In this document: piece by piece, positions 33,415 to 42,127 of the stretch
Numbering within the stretch: position 1 is the first letter of the stretch
Layout of the letters: each line of letters starts with the position of its first letter
Assembly (NCBI GenBank): GCA_002307295.1
Contig: DBTY01000013.1
Span: forward strand, 1 to 52,274
DNA: 52,274 bases
From: Ignavibacteriales bacterium UBA1304
GTDB taxonomy: Bacteria > Bacteroidota > Ignavibacteria > Ignavibacteriales > Ignavibacteriaceae
Direction of reading: 5' to 3'
Program-made: the position numbers and the translations under genes
The notes under the pieces: model-generated
Databases searched by the model: none
Told to the model about the DNA's origin: nothing
Seen by the model: only the letters and a program-made list of their open reading frames with translations

Positions 33415-34059
33415 ATGCCAAACAATATAACAGACTCCGCAAACGAAACTCTTGCCGCAATGGTTCTGCGGGCAAAGAGATCAGCATTTAAACGCGCGGT
33501 TGATATGGCCAAGACTGCAACATCCGCATCAATAAGGCAGTCTTATAACATATCGAAAAGCGATTTGGATAAAACGTTATACATTTCGCGAATTAATTAT
33601 GACGATTGTACCGGCGAGATAACGGTAACGTCCAAGGGCTTAGGACTTCGATTGTTTAAGGCATATGAAGTTAAAGCAGGCAGGACATTAAGGATGATAG
33701 GCAAACGCGGAGATAGGAAGATAAAGACGTCTAACAATCGGTACAGCAACGCAGGCGGCGTATTAGCGCAGGTACGCAAGGATCAACCTTTCCATGCGTA
33801 TAGAAGCGATGACGGTTCGCGTAAGGCGTTCTTAGCGACTATGAAGAACGGACATGTTGGAGTATTTATACGTACAGGCGAACCCTCGGCAAGGAATCCA
33901 AAGAAAGAAAAGATAGTTGAACTGTTTGGTCCTTCAGTCTTCAATCTTATGAGCAAAGAAGATCTGCCAGCGCGCCAGATGTTACAGAACACATTCTTTG
34001 ATGCGTTTGACAAACGCTTAGACCATGAATTAGGAAGGAGATTTTCCAGCGAAGGGTAG
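33415..34059 (+). CDS. Minor tail protein Z-like
   Basis: The 214-residue protein follows the pattern of the GpZ minor tail family: an N-terminal helix with AKRSAFKRAVDMAKTATSASIRQSYNISKSDLDKTL, then a strand region with the PFHAYRSDDGSRKAFLATMKNGHVGVFIRTG segment, and IVELFGPSVFNLM near the end. In lambda this protein helps finish the tail tip for joining. Here it sits before the terminase genes, away from other tail genes. GC-rich codons are more frequent than in its neighbours, perhaps a sign of separate origin. It has a GAGAGG ribosome site. Confidence 0.68.
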   Translation: MPNNITDSANETLAAMVLRAKRSAFKRAVDMAKTATSASIRQSYNISKSDLDKTLYISRINYDDCTGEITVTSKGLGLRLFKAYEVKAGRTLRMIGKRGDRKIKTSNNRYSNAGGVLAQVRKDQPFHAYRSDDGSRKAFLATMKNGHVGVFIRTGEPSARNPKKEKIVELFGPSVFNLMSKEDLPARQMLQNTFFDAFDKRLDHELGRRFSSEG

Positions 34060-34184
34060 GTTCTTTCCAGCCGATTGCAATTACGGATGGCGTAACACCC
34101 CGTTATTTGTGTAGTCAGGCTATAAAAATATACCTGTTTCGTTTCGTTAAGTATAACAAAAATAAGGAGTTAACAAATATAAAT

Positions 34185-34391
34185 ATGAGAAATAACAGCA
34201 TAAAAAAAGACGCAAAAGGCTGTAAAGCAGACTTCATTTTACAGTTTACAGGTTTATTTAGCAGTATTAAAATTATAATGCGACCGCTTTTAAAAGCCTT
34301 TCAACAAAAAAAACGCAACAGATTTTATGAGAAGCTATTAGTTAAGGAGCGCGTTAATTATGATTATGAAAAATTATCAGGTAATAACTAA
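34185..34391 (+). CDS. Unknown 68-residue basic protein before terminase
   Basis: The small basic protein (NNSIKKDAKGCKADFILQFTGLFSSIKIIMRPLLKAFQQKKRNRFYEKLL) has an AAGGAG site 15 bases before its ATG. Its stop overlaps the start of the terminase small subunit. The frame is open further upstream to 34107, but without a good start. No family is recognised. It may be a packaging accessory, judging only by position. Confidence 0.5.
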   Translation: MRNNSIKKDAKGCKADFILQFTGLFSSIKIIMRPLLKAFQQKKRNRFYEKLLVKERVNYDYEKLSGNN

Positions 34392-34927
34392 TGGATTTCG
34401 TAGACGTAAAATATGTGGCGGATTATTTTGGAGTGACTGAGCGAACCATACAGAACTGGACTGAAGAATGGGAGTCGCGAGGCCTTACGCCAAAAGACGG
34501 GCGCGGTAATTATAATTTTCCTGTTATCATCCGATTAAGATTGAAAGATTTAGAAAATGAAATTGAAGGACTTAAAGCCGGAGATAAATCTTTGAATCAG
34601 GAAAAAAAAGAAATATTAAAAATTACGCGTCAGGAAAAGGAATTAAAACTTGATAAGTTAAAAAATGCATTGGTCGATTATTCTTTAATCCGCGATGCCT
34701 GGTGCTCGCAACTGAAAGTCATAATTAATAATATGGAAGCTCTTGGCAGCAGGATAACAAGTAAACTTGGCGGCGATAGAGCCATGTATAATGAAATAAA
34801 CGATATGATTAATGAGACCCGCGACCATATAGCCAAGACCAAATTTGAAATTAACGATTACGACGAAATTGAAAAGGTTATGCATGAATATGAGGAAAAA
34901 GGAACTAAAGAGGATGAGCCTGATTAA
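34391..34927 (+). CDS. Terminase small subunit, Nu1-like
   Basis: The 178-residue protein has an N-terminal winged-helix DNA-binding domain (VDVKYVADYFGVTERTIQNWTEEWESRGLTPKDGRGNYNFPVIIRLRLKDLE), then a long helical region (QEKKEILKITRQEKELKLDKLKNALVDYSLIRDAW) and an acidic tail. That is the layout of Nu1-type small terminases. It recognises the packaging site and hands DNA to the large subunit, which is encoded next with a TAATG overlap. Confidence 0.85.
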   Translation: MDFVDVKYVADYFGVTERTIQNWTEEWESRGLTPKDGRGNYNFPVIIRLRLKDLENEIEGLKAGDKSLNQEKKEILKITRQEKELKLDKLKNALVDYSLIRDAWCSQLKVIINNMEALGSRITSKLGGDRAMYNEINDMINETRDHIAKTKFEINDYDEIEKVMHEYEEKGTKEDEPD

Positions 34928-36915
34928 TGTTTGAGCTAACGCACAAATATCCTGACAATATTCAGTCAATCATAAACGCCGGACGCGATATAATTGCGCC
35001 TCCGTCGGATATTACTGTCACTGAACTTGCAGACCAGATCCGCGTTCTGCCTGAAACTGCTAACGAAGCAGGCAAATATTACAGCTCAAGAACTCCTCAT
35101 GCCCAGGCGATAATGGATGCATTTAGCGACCCGGAGGTTGAAGAAATATCCATCCAGGGAAGTGCACAAATAGCTAAGACCACTATACTTGAAAACATGA
35201 TGGCTTATGCCATTAAGATTATGAAAATGTCAATGTTGTTTATGGCCCCGACTATAGACATGGCAAAGAAATTTTCAAAGTCAAAATTCGCTCCTATGGT
35301 TGAAGATACTCCGGAACTGAAGACCTTGGTAAGTAAAAAGAAAAGTCGTGATAGCGACAACACAACGCTATATAAAAAATTTGACGGCGGCTTTGTAGTT
35401 TTTGTCGGGGCCAATAGTCCTCACGGATTAAGGCAGATGTCCATTCCTATTGTTATAAGCGACGATATAGATTCTATCGAAATCGGTTCAACAAAAGAAG
35501 GAGATCCGGTAGTTCGCGCAGAAAAAAGAACCCAGACTTTTGGTTATAAAAGCAAGCATGTGCGCGCAAGTACGCCAACAATAAAAGACAGAAGCAGAAT
35601 AGAAAAATTTCGGTTAGCTGGAACTAATGAAAGATTCTACGTAAAATGTCCACACTGTGGCGAGCAACAAATATTAAAAGAAGAAAACATTATTTGGAAA
35701 AAGGATCCTGTTGATTTATTTGGAAAAATATTTCATCATCATTTTGAAACTGCCGTTGTCGCCTGCGTTAATGGCTGTATAATAACCGAAGCTGAAAGAA
35801 AAAAAATACTTCAAAGTGGAAAATGGATTGCCGAACATCCCGAGAGAAAACCGCATAGAAGTTTTTGGATTGCAGAAATAAACTCTACGCTTAGCAGCCT
35901 GTCTACAATTGCCAAGGCTATTGCCGAGGCCGGCGACGATCCTGAAGAACAGCAGACTTTGCACAATCTTGTATTTGGAAGGACGTATAACGCTGAAGTA
36001 GCAGAGGAAATTGACGAAACCGGATTGCTTGAGAAAAGAGAAAATTATCTTACAGACGAACATCCGCTTATGCCAAATGGAGTATTATTTATTACCATGG
36101 GCGTCGATGTGCAAAAGGATAGAATTGAATATGAAATTGCAGGCTGGGGGCTTGATGAAGAATGCTGGTCATTAGTTTATGGGGCGATATATGGAAGTTT
36201 CGACGATAAGAATATACAGGCGCAATTAGATAAGGTTTATGATCTCAAATTTACGCGAGATGACGGAGTAAAACTTAATATTTCAAGGATGGCAATCGAT
36301 AGCGGATATCAAAGTCCAAGCAAATCAGTATATCAATACGCAAGATATAGAAAGCATAAAAAAGTATTTGCAGTTAAAGGTATTGGCCGTTATGGGAAAA
36401 AATTACTATATGGGGCGAGTAAAGTTCACAAAAAAACTGTTGATTTATATTTAGTCGGAACCAATGACGCTAAGTTAACTATTTATGGACGGCTACAAAG
36501 AACATTAAAACCGGAGACAGAACCAGGACCTCGCTTCATGCATTTCAATTTGAAATATAATGACGCGCATTATTTTGAAATGCTTAACGCCGAGAAAGGC
36601 ATAAAAAAAAATAATGGTTTTATAGAATACATTGAATATGAGAAAAAAAAAGGAGTTGTAAGGAACGAAGCGCTCGATTGCCGGGTATATAATTACTGGG
36701 CGTTTGTACATGCGATGTGTAAAATGCATGGAATAAAAGCGCAACTTGATAAACGCGCGGCTGAAATAGCGGCGCAAAAAAAAGAAGTCGAACCAATCGA
36801 TAATGGACATTTGCCTGTGCCGGTAAAAAATATTCCGGAAAAAGAATCGCGCAAAATAATTAAAAAGAAAGTTGCTATAACAAAGCGTAATAGTAATTAC
36901 GTAACGGGGAGATGA
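34927..36915 (+). CDS. Terminase large subunit, GpA-like
   Basis: The 662-residue protein is a phage terminase of the lambda GpA family. The Walker A is IQGSAQIAKTTILEN (near residue 78) and the Walker B-like segment is IPIVISDDIDSIE. A zinc finger follows (VKCPHCGEQQ with a second Cys pair in CVNGC). The nuclease domain begins at ITMGVDVQKDRIEYEIAGWG, which holds the first metal-binding Asp, and ends near EALDCRVYNYWAF. It cuts concatemeric phage DNA and pumps it into the prohead. The GpA group usually makes cohesive ends. Confidence 0.93.
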   Translation: MFELTHKYPDNIQSIINAGRDIIAPPSDITVTELADQIRVLPETANEAGKYYSSRTPHAQAIMDAFSDPEVEEISIQGSAQIAKTTILENMMAYAIKIMKMSMLFMAPTIDMAKKFSKSKFAPMVEDTPELKTLVSKKKSRDSDNTTLYKKFDGGFVVFVGANSPHGLRQMSIPIVISDDIDSIEIGSTKEGDPVVRAEKRTQTFGYKSKHVRASTPTIKDRSRIEKFRLAGTNERFYVKCPHCGEQQILKEENIIWKKDPVDLFGKIFHHHFETAVVACVNGCIITEAERKKILQSGKWIAEHPERKPHRSFWIAEINSTLSSLSTIAKAIAEAGDDPEEQQTLHNLVFGRTYNAEVAEEIDETGLLEKRENYLTDEHPLMPNGVLFITMGVDVQKDRIEYEIAGWGLDEECWSLVYGAIYGSFDDKNIQAQLDKVYDLKFTRDDGVKLNISRMAIDSGYQSPSKSVYQYARYRKHKKVFAVKGIGRYGKKLLYGASKVHKKTVDLYLVGTNDAKLTIYGRLQRTLKPETEPGPRFMHFNLKYNDAHYFEMLNAEKGIKKNNGFIEYIEYEKKKGVVRNEALDCRVYNYWAFVHAMCKMHGIKAQLDKRAAEIAAQKKEVEPIDNGHLPVPVKNIPEKESRKIIKKKVAITKRNSNYVTGR

Positions 36916-37226
36916 TGGAAGCATATAGAAAAAAAATAGACATGTCCATTAGCAATAGCGAAAAATTATTGAATGTAGAAAATCCAACGCGCTTAATTAA
37001 TTTTCTTGCAGAAAAATATTTTTCTGGGAATATAATAATATTGGACGAAGCCAATAGAAACGCTATCACGACCGCTTCTAAAAAACTTGGCAAAAGCAGC
37101 GAAGAAGTAGTGAACCAAATTATTTCTTCTATGGAAATTGAAGTAAAAGAAGCAAAGAAAAAAAAGAAAATAAAACTTGGCAGTAATCCGCCCGTTCAAA
37201 GAAAAAACTACGTTCTTGATATATAA
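36912..37226 (+). CDS. Unknown 104-residue late protein after terminase
   Basis: The protein is helical and charged (ATTASKKLGKSSEEVVNQIISSMEIEVKEAKKKKKIKLG) and overlaps the end of the large terminase gene by four bases. The position between terminase and portal is where head-completion proteins of the gpW type often lie, but I see no clear gpW signature. Function unknown. A terminator-like hairpin follows it. Confidence 0.65.
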   Translation: MMEAYRKKIDMSISNSEKLLNVENPTRLINFLAEKYFSGNIIILDEANRNAITTASKKLGKSSEEVVNQIISSMEIEVKEAKKKKKIKLGSNPPVQRKNYVLDI

Positions 37227-37259
37227 ATCAACTCATAATAAAAATAGTAATAAAAGTCA

Positions 37260-37280
37260 ACGAGGTTTTTCCTCGTTTTT
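37260..37280 (+). terminator. Terminator-like hairpin with a duplicated right arm
   Basis: ACGAGG (37260-37265), TTTTT, CCTCGT (37271-37276) and TTTT make a short intrinsic terminator. CCTCGT is repeated at 37281-37286, so a second, longer pairing is possible. It lies between the terminase block and the portal block and may set their relative expression. Confidence 0.5.
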
Positions 37281-37315
37281 CCTCGTATACAAAGGATGAT
37301 TAATATTTAATATTT

Positions 37316-37352
37316 ACGCTCAGGAAAAACAAAATAAAATGAGCGTAGAGTG
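37316..37352 (+). promoter_or_regulatory. Inverted repeat just before the GTG start at 37350
   Basis: ACGCTCA (37316-37322) and TGAGCGT (37340-37346) pair across an A-rich loop and end three bases before the GTG. A short frame (ATG at 37339) also runs through this region and stops at the GTG. The hairpin may hold the start closed or bring an upstream ribosome site near it. Confidence 0.4.
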
Positions 37353-37862
37353 AATATAATAAATCAGTCATTATTCAACGGCACAGATTGGCGCTGGACG
37401 GAAACGCTGGAAGGCAAAAGGCCTTCTGACGGTTGGGAGCTAAAACTAACGCTAAAATTTAAGAATAATGAAGCGCTGATTATTCCAGGAGAGGCATCAG
37501 ACAGTTCATTTTTATTTGCCGTATCCGCCGAAACTACAAAAACATTACCTGCCGGGGAATATTCATATCAATTTATTTTAAAAAAAGATTCCTCTTCAAG
37601 CGTATGCGGCTGGGGCAGTATAACAATTCAATCGCTTCTTTCATCTTCGCAAGATTCAAGAAATTATTGGGAGACAGTAGCTGATAACCTGCGCGATTTG
37701 ATTCTACAGCTATCCACTAAAGAAGTAGATATTCTCGAATGGAATAATAGGAAATACACTTTCAAGGACATAGCAAAACTACGCAAAGAGCTGCATATCG
37801 CTTTAATCAATTCCGGCAAAACAACTAGAAAGCCGAAAAGAATTCTTGAGAGGTATTTATAA
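37350..37862 (+). CDS. Phage head-tail joining/portal-accessory protein
   Basis: The 170-residue protein has an N-terminal beta domain (FNGTDWRWTETLEGKRPSDGWELKLTLKF; TTKTLPAGEYSYQFIL) and a C-terminal helical unit: QDSRNYWETVADNLRDLILQLSTKEVDILEWNNRKYTFKDIAKLRKELHIAL. I recognise this two-part pattern (a gw-l-y beta segment, then D-R-S and a gR-tf-d helix pair) from uncharacterised proteins next to lambda-type portals, and the C-part resembles gpW-like joiners. The start is GTG. The gene overlaps the portal start (TAATG). Confidence 0.75.
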   Translation: MNIINQSLFNGTDWRWTETLEGKRPSDGWELKLTLKFKNNEALIIPGEASDSSFLFAVSAETTKTLPAGEYSYQFILKKDSSSSVCGWGSITIQSLLSSSQDSRNYWETVADNLRDLILQLSTKEVDILEWNNRKYTFKDIAKLRKELHIALINSGKTTRKPKRILERYL

Positions 37863-39454
37863 TGGGGTTATTCAGCAATATAGCGACTTCATTCCGCAAT
37901 AGTTTTATAAAAACAACTGCTACTGGAATAAAAAAAATAAATAAGCGCGCTTATGAAATGGCTCATTCATCGCGTTTATCTGCCGGATTCTTTGGCTCGC
38001 GTAATAATTACAATTGGGATATAAGAATGGGGCTTGCAAGCATACGCGCAAAAGCGCGGGAACTTGCACAGAACGATCCTCTTATAAAAAAAGCGCTTCG
38101 CACATTTGAAAAGAATATTGTTGGTCCGGAAGGATTTGTGTTAAGAAATAAAGCATTTAGTTACGTTAAAGACAAAGACGGCAAATGGGGAAAAGAATAT
38201 GACGACCTTGCAAATAAAATAATTCAAGACGCTTATTGGCTTTGGACCCGCAAGCAGTATTGCACAATCAGGCAGGATTTAACTCTAAGGCAATTATTAA
38301 AATTAATCATCCGCGCAAAGTTTATTGACGGCGAAGTATTTCTTAAAAAAGTATATACAAGTAAGAATATAAATCCGTTTGGTTATGCGCTACAGCCAAT
38401 CGACGCGACTTTGCTTGACGAAACGCTTAATAAAAAGCTGCCTAATGGAAATATAATCTGCATGGGCGTTGAGCTTGATGCCAATCAGCGCAAGGTTGCA
38501 TACTGGTTTACTTCATATAAGATCGAAGACGAGATGTCGCCAATGCCAATCCGGAAAGAATATCAACGTATTTCTGCTGATCAGATTTATCATTTATTCA
38601 ACCGCGAATATATAGGCCAGTTGCGAGGCGTTACTCAGTTAGTCGCAATAGGTAATAGATTATATAATCTAAAGGCATATCAGGATAATGCTTTGAACAA
38701 TGCTAAATCGGCAGCATGTAAAGTGCTAATGCTACAGCGTAGAACCGATACAGTAACCGAAACCATAGACCCAGATATAGCAGGCGAAGAAGGCATAGAA
38801 GCAGGCGAAGAAGTAATTTATCAAAACGTCTCGCCCGGCGAAACTTATATCGTTCCTGAAGGTTATGAGGCCGTCCCTTATGATCCCGCATACCCTCAAA
38901 ATGAATATGAGCAATATACCGCCCGTGTTACAAAAGAAATAGCGTCCGGTATGGGAGATATTGACTATCCAACATTATCAAGCGATCTAAGCGACGTTAA
39001 TTATACTTCAATACGGCATGGATTACTCGATAGCCGTCTTGGGTATTCCGATCAGCAAACGGATCTGCGGGAAGATTTATTGGAACCTTCATTTAAGGAC
39101 TTTCTTGAATCTGCCATACTCAACGGGTACTTCAAAAATGACAGCGTAGCGCTGCCTATTGTTAAGTTCGATAAGTTTAATGCCCCTGTATTTTATGGAC
39201 ACAAAGGCGATTGGGTGGATCCGCTAAAAGATAAATCTGCATGGAAACTTGGCATAAGCGTTGGCATGGATTCTCTTGAGGAATATCTGGCTACTAAGGG
39301 GGTCGATCTCGAAGAGCATCTCGATCAACTACAAAAAGAAAAACAAATGATGGACGCAAGAGGGCTTGCATTTGGCGACGTAGTAATACCAGACGCCGCA
39401 TTTGCAGACGAACAAACAAATAACAAAAAGGGTAAAGGTAAACAAAATGCCTAA
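37862..39454 (+). CDS. Portal protein, lambda GpB type
   Basis: The 530-residue protein has the lambda-type portal signature: RAKARELAQNDPLIKKALRTFEKNIVGPEGF near the N-terminus, a wing and stem region (QISADQIYHLFNREYIGQLRGVTQL), and the later EIASGMGDIDYPTLSSDLSDVNYTSIRHGLLDSRLGY. The portal is a twelve-subunit ring through which DNA enters the head and to which the tail joins. The C-terminal tail is polar and lysine-rich. Its end overlaps the next gene by eight bases. Confidence 0.93.
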   Translation: MGLFSNIATSFRNSFIKTTATGIKKINKRAYEMAHSSRLSAGFFGSRNNYNWDIRMGLASIRAKARELAQNDPLIKKALRTFEKNIVGPEGFVLRNKAFSYVKDKDGKWGKEYDDLANKIIQDAYWLWTRKQYCTIRQDLTLRQLLKLIIRAKFIDGEVFLKKVYTSKNINPFGYALQPIDATLLDETLNKKLPNGNIICMGVELDANQRKVAYWFTSYKIEDEMSPMPIRKEYQRISADQIYHLFNREYIGQLRGVTQLVAIGNRLYNLKAYQDNALNNAKSAACKVLMLQRRTDTVTETIDPDIAGEEGIEAGEEVIYQNVSPGETYIVPEGYEAVPYDPAYPQNEYEQYTARVTKEIASGMGDIDYPTLSSDLSDVNYTSIRHGLLDSRLGYSDQQTDLREDLLEPSFKDFLESAILNGYFKNDSVALPIVKFDKFNAPVFYGHKGDWVDPLKDKSAWKLGISVGMDSLEEYLATKGVDLEEHLDQLQKEKQMMDARGLAFGDVVIPDAAFADEQTNNKKGKGKQNA

Positions 39455-41357
39455 TAAAAAAAATAAAGATGCAGAACATATTGGCTGGGTATCAAGATCC
39501 GCTGCAATTGCGCCGCAGAATATTGACGAAAAAAACAGGACCATTTCCGGCATTCTTACGACAGAAGAACCGGCAATAGTTTTTGACTGGAACCGATGCG
39601 AATTAATACGCGAAGTATTATTAATGGAAGGATGCGAACTTCCTCCGGATGATTATTTGCCTTTGCTTGATAACCATAACAGATATGGAGCTGTCGCAAC
39701 TAATATAAAAGGTTCTGTGCATAATATAAAAGTTGATGGCTCAAATTTAAGAGGCGATTTAACATTTTCTACTATAGCAGAACCCGAACTTACTCTTGCG
39801 AAGGAAGGGCATTTGCGCGGTCTTTCAGTAGGATACCAGACCTATGACGAATATACAATAGTACTTCCTCCAGGCGCAAAGCAAATGTTTTTTGGCAATA
39901 AAGAGATAGCAAATATATTCGCTGACGGACTTGATCTTTTTGTAAGAACAAAATGGACGCCTAAGGAAGAATCACTTACGCCAGTCGGCGCCGATAAAAA
40001 TGCGTTGTTAGGCAAAGGAGTAATTGATGAAGAGCTTATGAAAAAGTTGCAGGAACTCATTGCGCAAAAAGCGCAGCAAACAAACGAAACTGAAAATAAA
40101 AATAGTTCAACAATAACAATAAAAAAGGAGGCTGAAATGCCAGGAGATGAAACCCAGCAAACGCCTGAACAAATTCTTAGAGCGGATTTAGATAGACGCA
40201 AAGAGATAAGGGCAATAGCAAAGCAATTCAATGGACGAATTGCAGATGTAGATAGTTTGAGCGAAAAAGCTCAAGACGAAGGTTGGTCAATTGAAAGAAT
40301 GAACGGAGAAATTGTTACACGCCTCGGTAAGAAAGAACAATATGCTCCGCCGGTTTCAGATTTAGATATGCCCAAAAGCGATCTAAAAAGATACAACATC
40401 TGGAACCTAGTACGCGCTGAATATCATGGAGATCCATCGCTTGCAGGGGTAGAGATAGAGGCTTCAAACGAAATCGAGAAAAGGATGGGCGTTGCCCCAC
40501 GCGGACGTTATATAGCGCATGATTATCTCAAAAGAGAAATAACGATCGGCACAGGCACTGCGGATAAATTAGTTGCCACACAGTTAATGACTGGAAATTT
40601 TTTAGATCTGTTATATAATAAAATGGTTATCGGTAACATCCTAAATGGTCAAATGATTAGCGGTGTTGTCGGGAATTTAGAATTTCCAAGAAAAACGTCA
40701 AGTTCGCAAGGATTTTATATTGGCGAGGGCGGTGTAGCGACAGAAAGCGAAATTAATTTCGGGTCTGATATTATGACGCCAAAAACTGCCTCTGGTCTTG
40801 TAAAATATTCGCGGCAAACGGCTTTACAAACAACTCCGGAAATGGAAGGAATCGTGATGAATGATATAATCAATCAGATAAAATTACGATCTGATTTGGC
40901 TATGATACAGGGAGCTGGCGGTGATATAGAAATAATGGGGTTATTAAATGGAAATGGCGTTAGGATTTATGACGGCGCTAATTTCGGTTTTGACTCAGCG
41001 GTCGATCTAGAAACGATGTTAGAAGATGCTAATGTCGACCTTGATAAAGCTATATTTTTGACAACCCCGCTTGTTAAAGGCGCATTACGTAAAAGAAAAA
41101 TAGAAGCAGGGCAAGTTGCCAAACTATGGGATAAAGACGGACTAATATCTAGAGCGTCTTTTGCTACAAAACAAATGCCGGCGAATACACTGTCTATTAT
41201 TGATCCATCCGAAATTATTGTAGCGACGTGGGGCGCTTTTGAAATTCAGATTAATCGTTTGCAGGATGATGGCGGAGTTAAAATAATTCCGTTCTGGTCT
41301 CATGATTTGCTGAATAGAAGAACAATCGGCACAGTTAAGGTCCCTAATTTTTCATAA
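39447..41357 (+). CDS. Prohead protease-major capsid protein fusion
   Basis: The 636-residue protein joins two proteins that are separate in most phages. Residues 1-170 are an HK97-type prohead protease: catalytic His77 in LDNHNR and Ser127 in LRGLSVGY. A glutamine/asparagine-rich linker (about 190-235) leads to a scaffold-like helical region and an HK97-fold capsid protein (GTGTADKLVATQLMTGNFLDLLYNKMV; GNLEFPRKTSSSQGFYIGEGG; GLVKYSRQTALQTTPEME; IQINRLQDDGGVKIIPFWSHDL). I use the ATG at 39447; an earlier TTG at 39402 lies in the portal gene. A strong internal ribosome site could also make the capsid protein alone from 40137. Confidence 0.9.
   Translation: MPNKKNKDAEHIGWVSRSAAIAPQNIDEKNRTISGILTTEEPAIVFDWNRCELIREVLLMEGCELPPDDYLPLLDNHNRYGAVATNIKGSVHNIKVDGSNLRGDLTFSTIAEPELTLAKEGHLRGLSVGYQTYDEYTIVLPPGAKQMFFGNKEIANIFADGLDLFVRTKWTPKEESLTPVGADKNALLGKGVIDEELMKKLQELIAQKAQQTNETENKNSSTITIKKEAEMPGDETQQTPEQILRADLDRRKEIRAIAKQFNGRIADVDSLSEKAQDEGWSIERMNGEIVTRLGKKEQYAPPVSDLDMPKSDLKRYNIWNLVRAEYHGDPSLAGVEIEASNEIEKRMGVAPRGRYIAHDYLKREITIGTGTADKLVATQLMTGNFLDLLYNKMVIGNILNGQMISGVVGNLEFPRKTSSSQGFYIGEGGVATESEINFGSDIMTPKTASGLVKYSRQTALQTTPEMEGIVMNDIINQIKLRSDLAMIQGAGGDIEIMGLLNGNGVRIYDGANFGFDSAVDLETMLEDANVDLDKAIFLTTPLVKGALRKRKIEAGQVAKLWDKDGLISRASFATKQMPANTLSIIDPSEIIVATWGAFEIQINRLQDDGGVKIIPFWSHDLLNRRTIGTVKVPNFS
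40125..40139 (+). promoter_or_regulatory. Internal ribosome site and in-frame ATG for the capsid part
   Basis: A perfect AAGGAGG (40125-40131) lies five bases before an in-frame ATG (40137) at residue 231 of the fusion, in the linker right before the capsid part. Starting here would give a 406-residue free capsid protein. This is a stronger site than the one used for the full fusion. Confidence 0.75.
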
Positions 41358-41426
41358 TTATTTTTCATTTTTTTTTACTAATAGCTCGTAAAAATAAATA
41401 TTAACCAAAAACCAAAAGGTAAATCA

Positions 41427-41642
41427 ATGGCAAAGCAAGATAAATTTATGAAAGTAAGATATTTGTCTACTTTCATATATAAGTTAAATGAAGTTGGTCC
41501 CAAAGATACCAAAGAGGCTCCTGCGTCGATACCTTCAGCAGATGCAAGATTTCTAATTAGTAATGGACTTGCAGTTGAAGCTACTGACGATGCGGCTTCA
41601 GATGGGGTAAATGGGGATACAGTTAAAGGAGGGAAAAAATAA
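41427..41642 (+). CDS. Unknown 71-residue protein after the capsid gene
   Basis: The small protein (MKVRYLSTFIYKLNEVGPKDTKEAPASIPSADARFLISNGLAVEA) has a strand start and a helix near the middle. Small proteins at this place in phages are often head-fibre or connector parts, but no family is clear. A weak AAAGG ribosome site precedes it, and its stop overlaps the next start (TAATG). Confidence 0.65.
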   Translation: MAKQDKFMKVRYLSTFIYKLNEVGPKDTKEAPASIPSADARFLISNGLAVEATDDAASDGVNGDTVKGGKK

Positions 41643-42127
41643 TGGGAAAAAGATATAGGTTCTTATGGATTATCGGCTTAGTTGCAATCATGTTTATAGC
41701 TCCAAATGCAGCGTTAGCGGGCGGTTTTCAAACAAACGCAAATATAAAAAATGAAGACGGAGCCAAGGTTATTCAGTTCGACGGCTCTGTCGATACGAAC
41801 GAATCATATCAGAGCAATGAATTCTTTCTTACTAATTGTGACAATGAAAATTGGTATACATATCCCCTAACATTTGGCGCAAAATTAAGCGGAACATCAT
41901 CATCGACACGGAAAATTACGCTTTATGTACAAGGCAGTAATTTTAAGGACGGTGATTTTAATAATATAGATACTCTTTTAGCAAGCGATAGCGTTAATAC
42001 CGAAATTTATAAAACATTTGATCTTAACGGGAAAAAATATTGGCGATATAAAATAAAAGTGGTTGGCACAACTGGGAATGCAAATACAAGTTTTGAATTT
42101 GCCATATATGCTTACAGGAGAGAATAA
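41642..42127 (+). CDS. Exported protein encoded among the head genes
   Basis: The 161-residue protein has a clear Sec signal peptide (YRFLWIIGLVAIMFIAPNAALA, cleavage after ALA). A beta-rich mature domain follows (KVIQFDGSVDTNESYQSNEFFLTNCDNENWYTYPLTFGAKLSGTSSSTRKITLYVQGS). Virion head proteins are not exported, so this is probably not structural, or the hydrophobic N-terminus has another use. I do not recognise the domain. Its start and end both overlap neighbours (TAATG at each side), so it is part of the late operon. Confidence 0.75.
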   Translation: MGKRYRFLWIIGLVAIMFIAPNAALAGGFQTNANIKNEDGAKVIQFDGSVDTNESYQSNEFFLTNCDNENWYTYPLTFGAKLSGTSSSTRKITLYVQGSNFKDGDFNNIDTLLASDSVNTEIYKTFDLNGKKYWRYKIKVVGTTGNANTSFEFAIYAYRRE

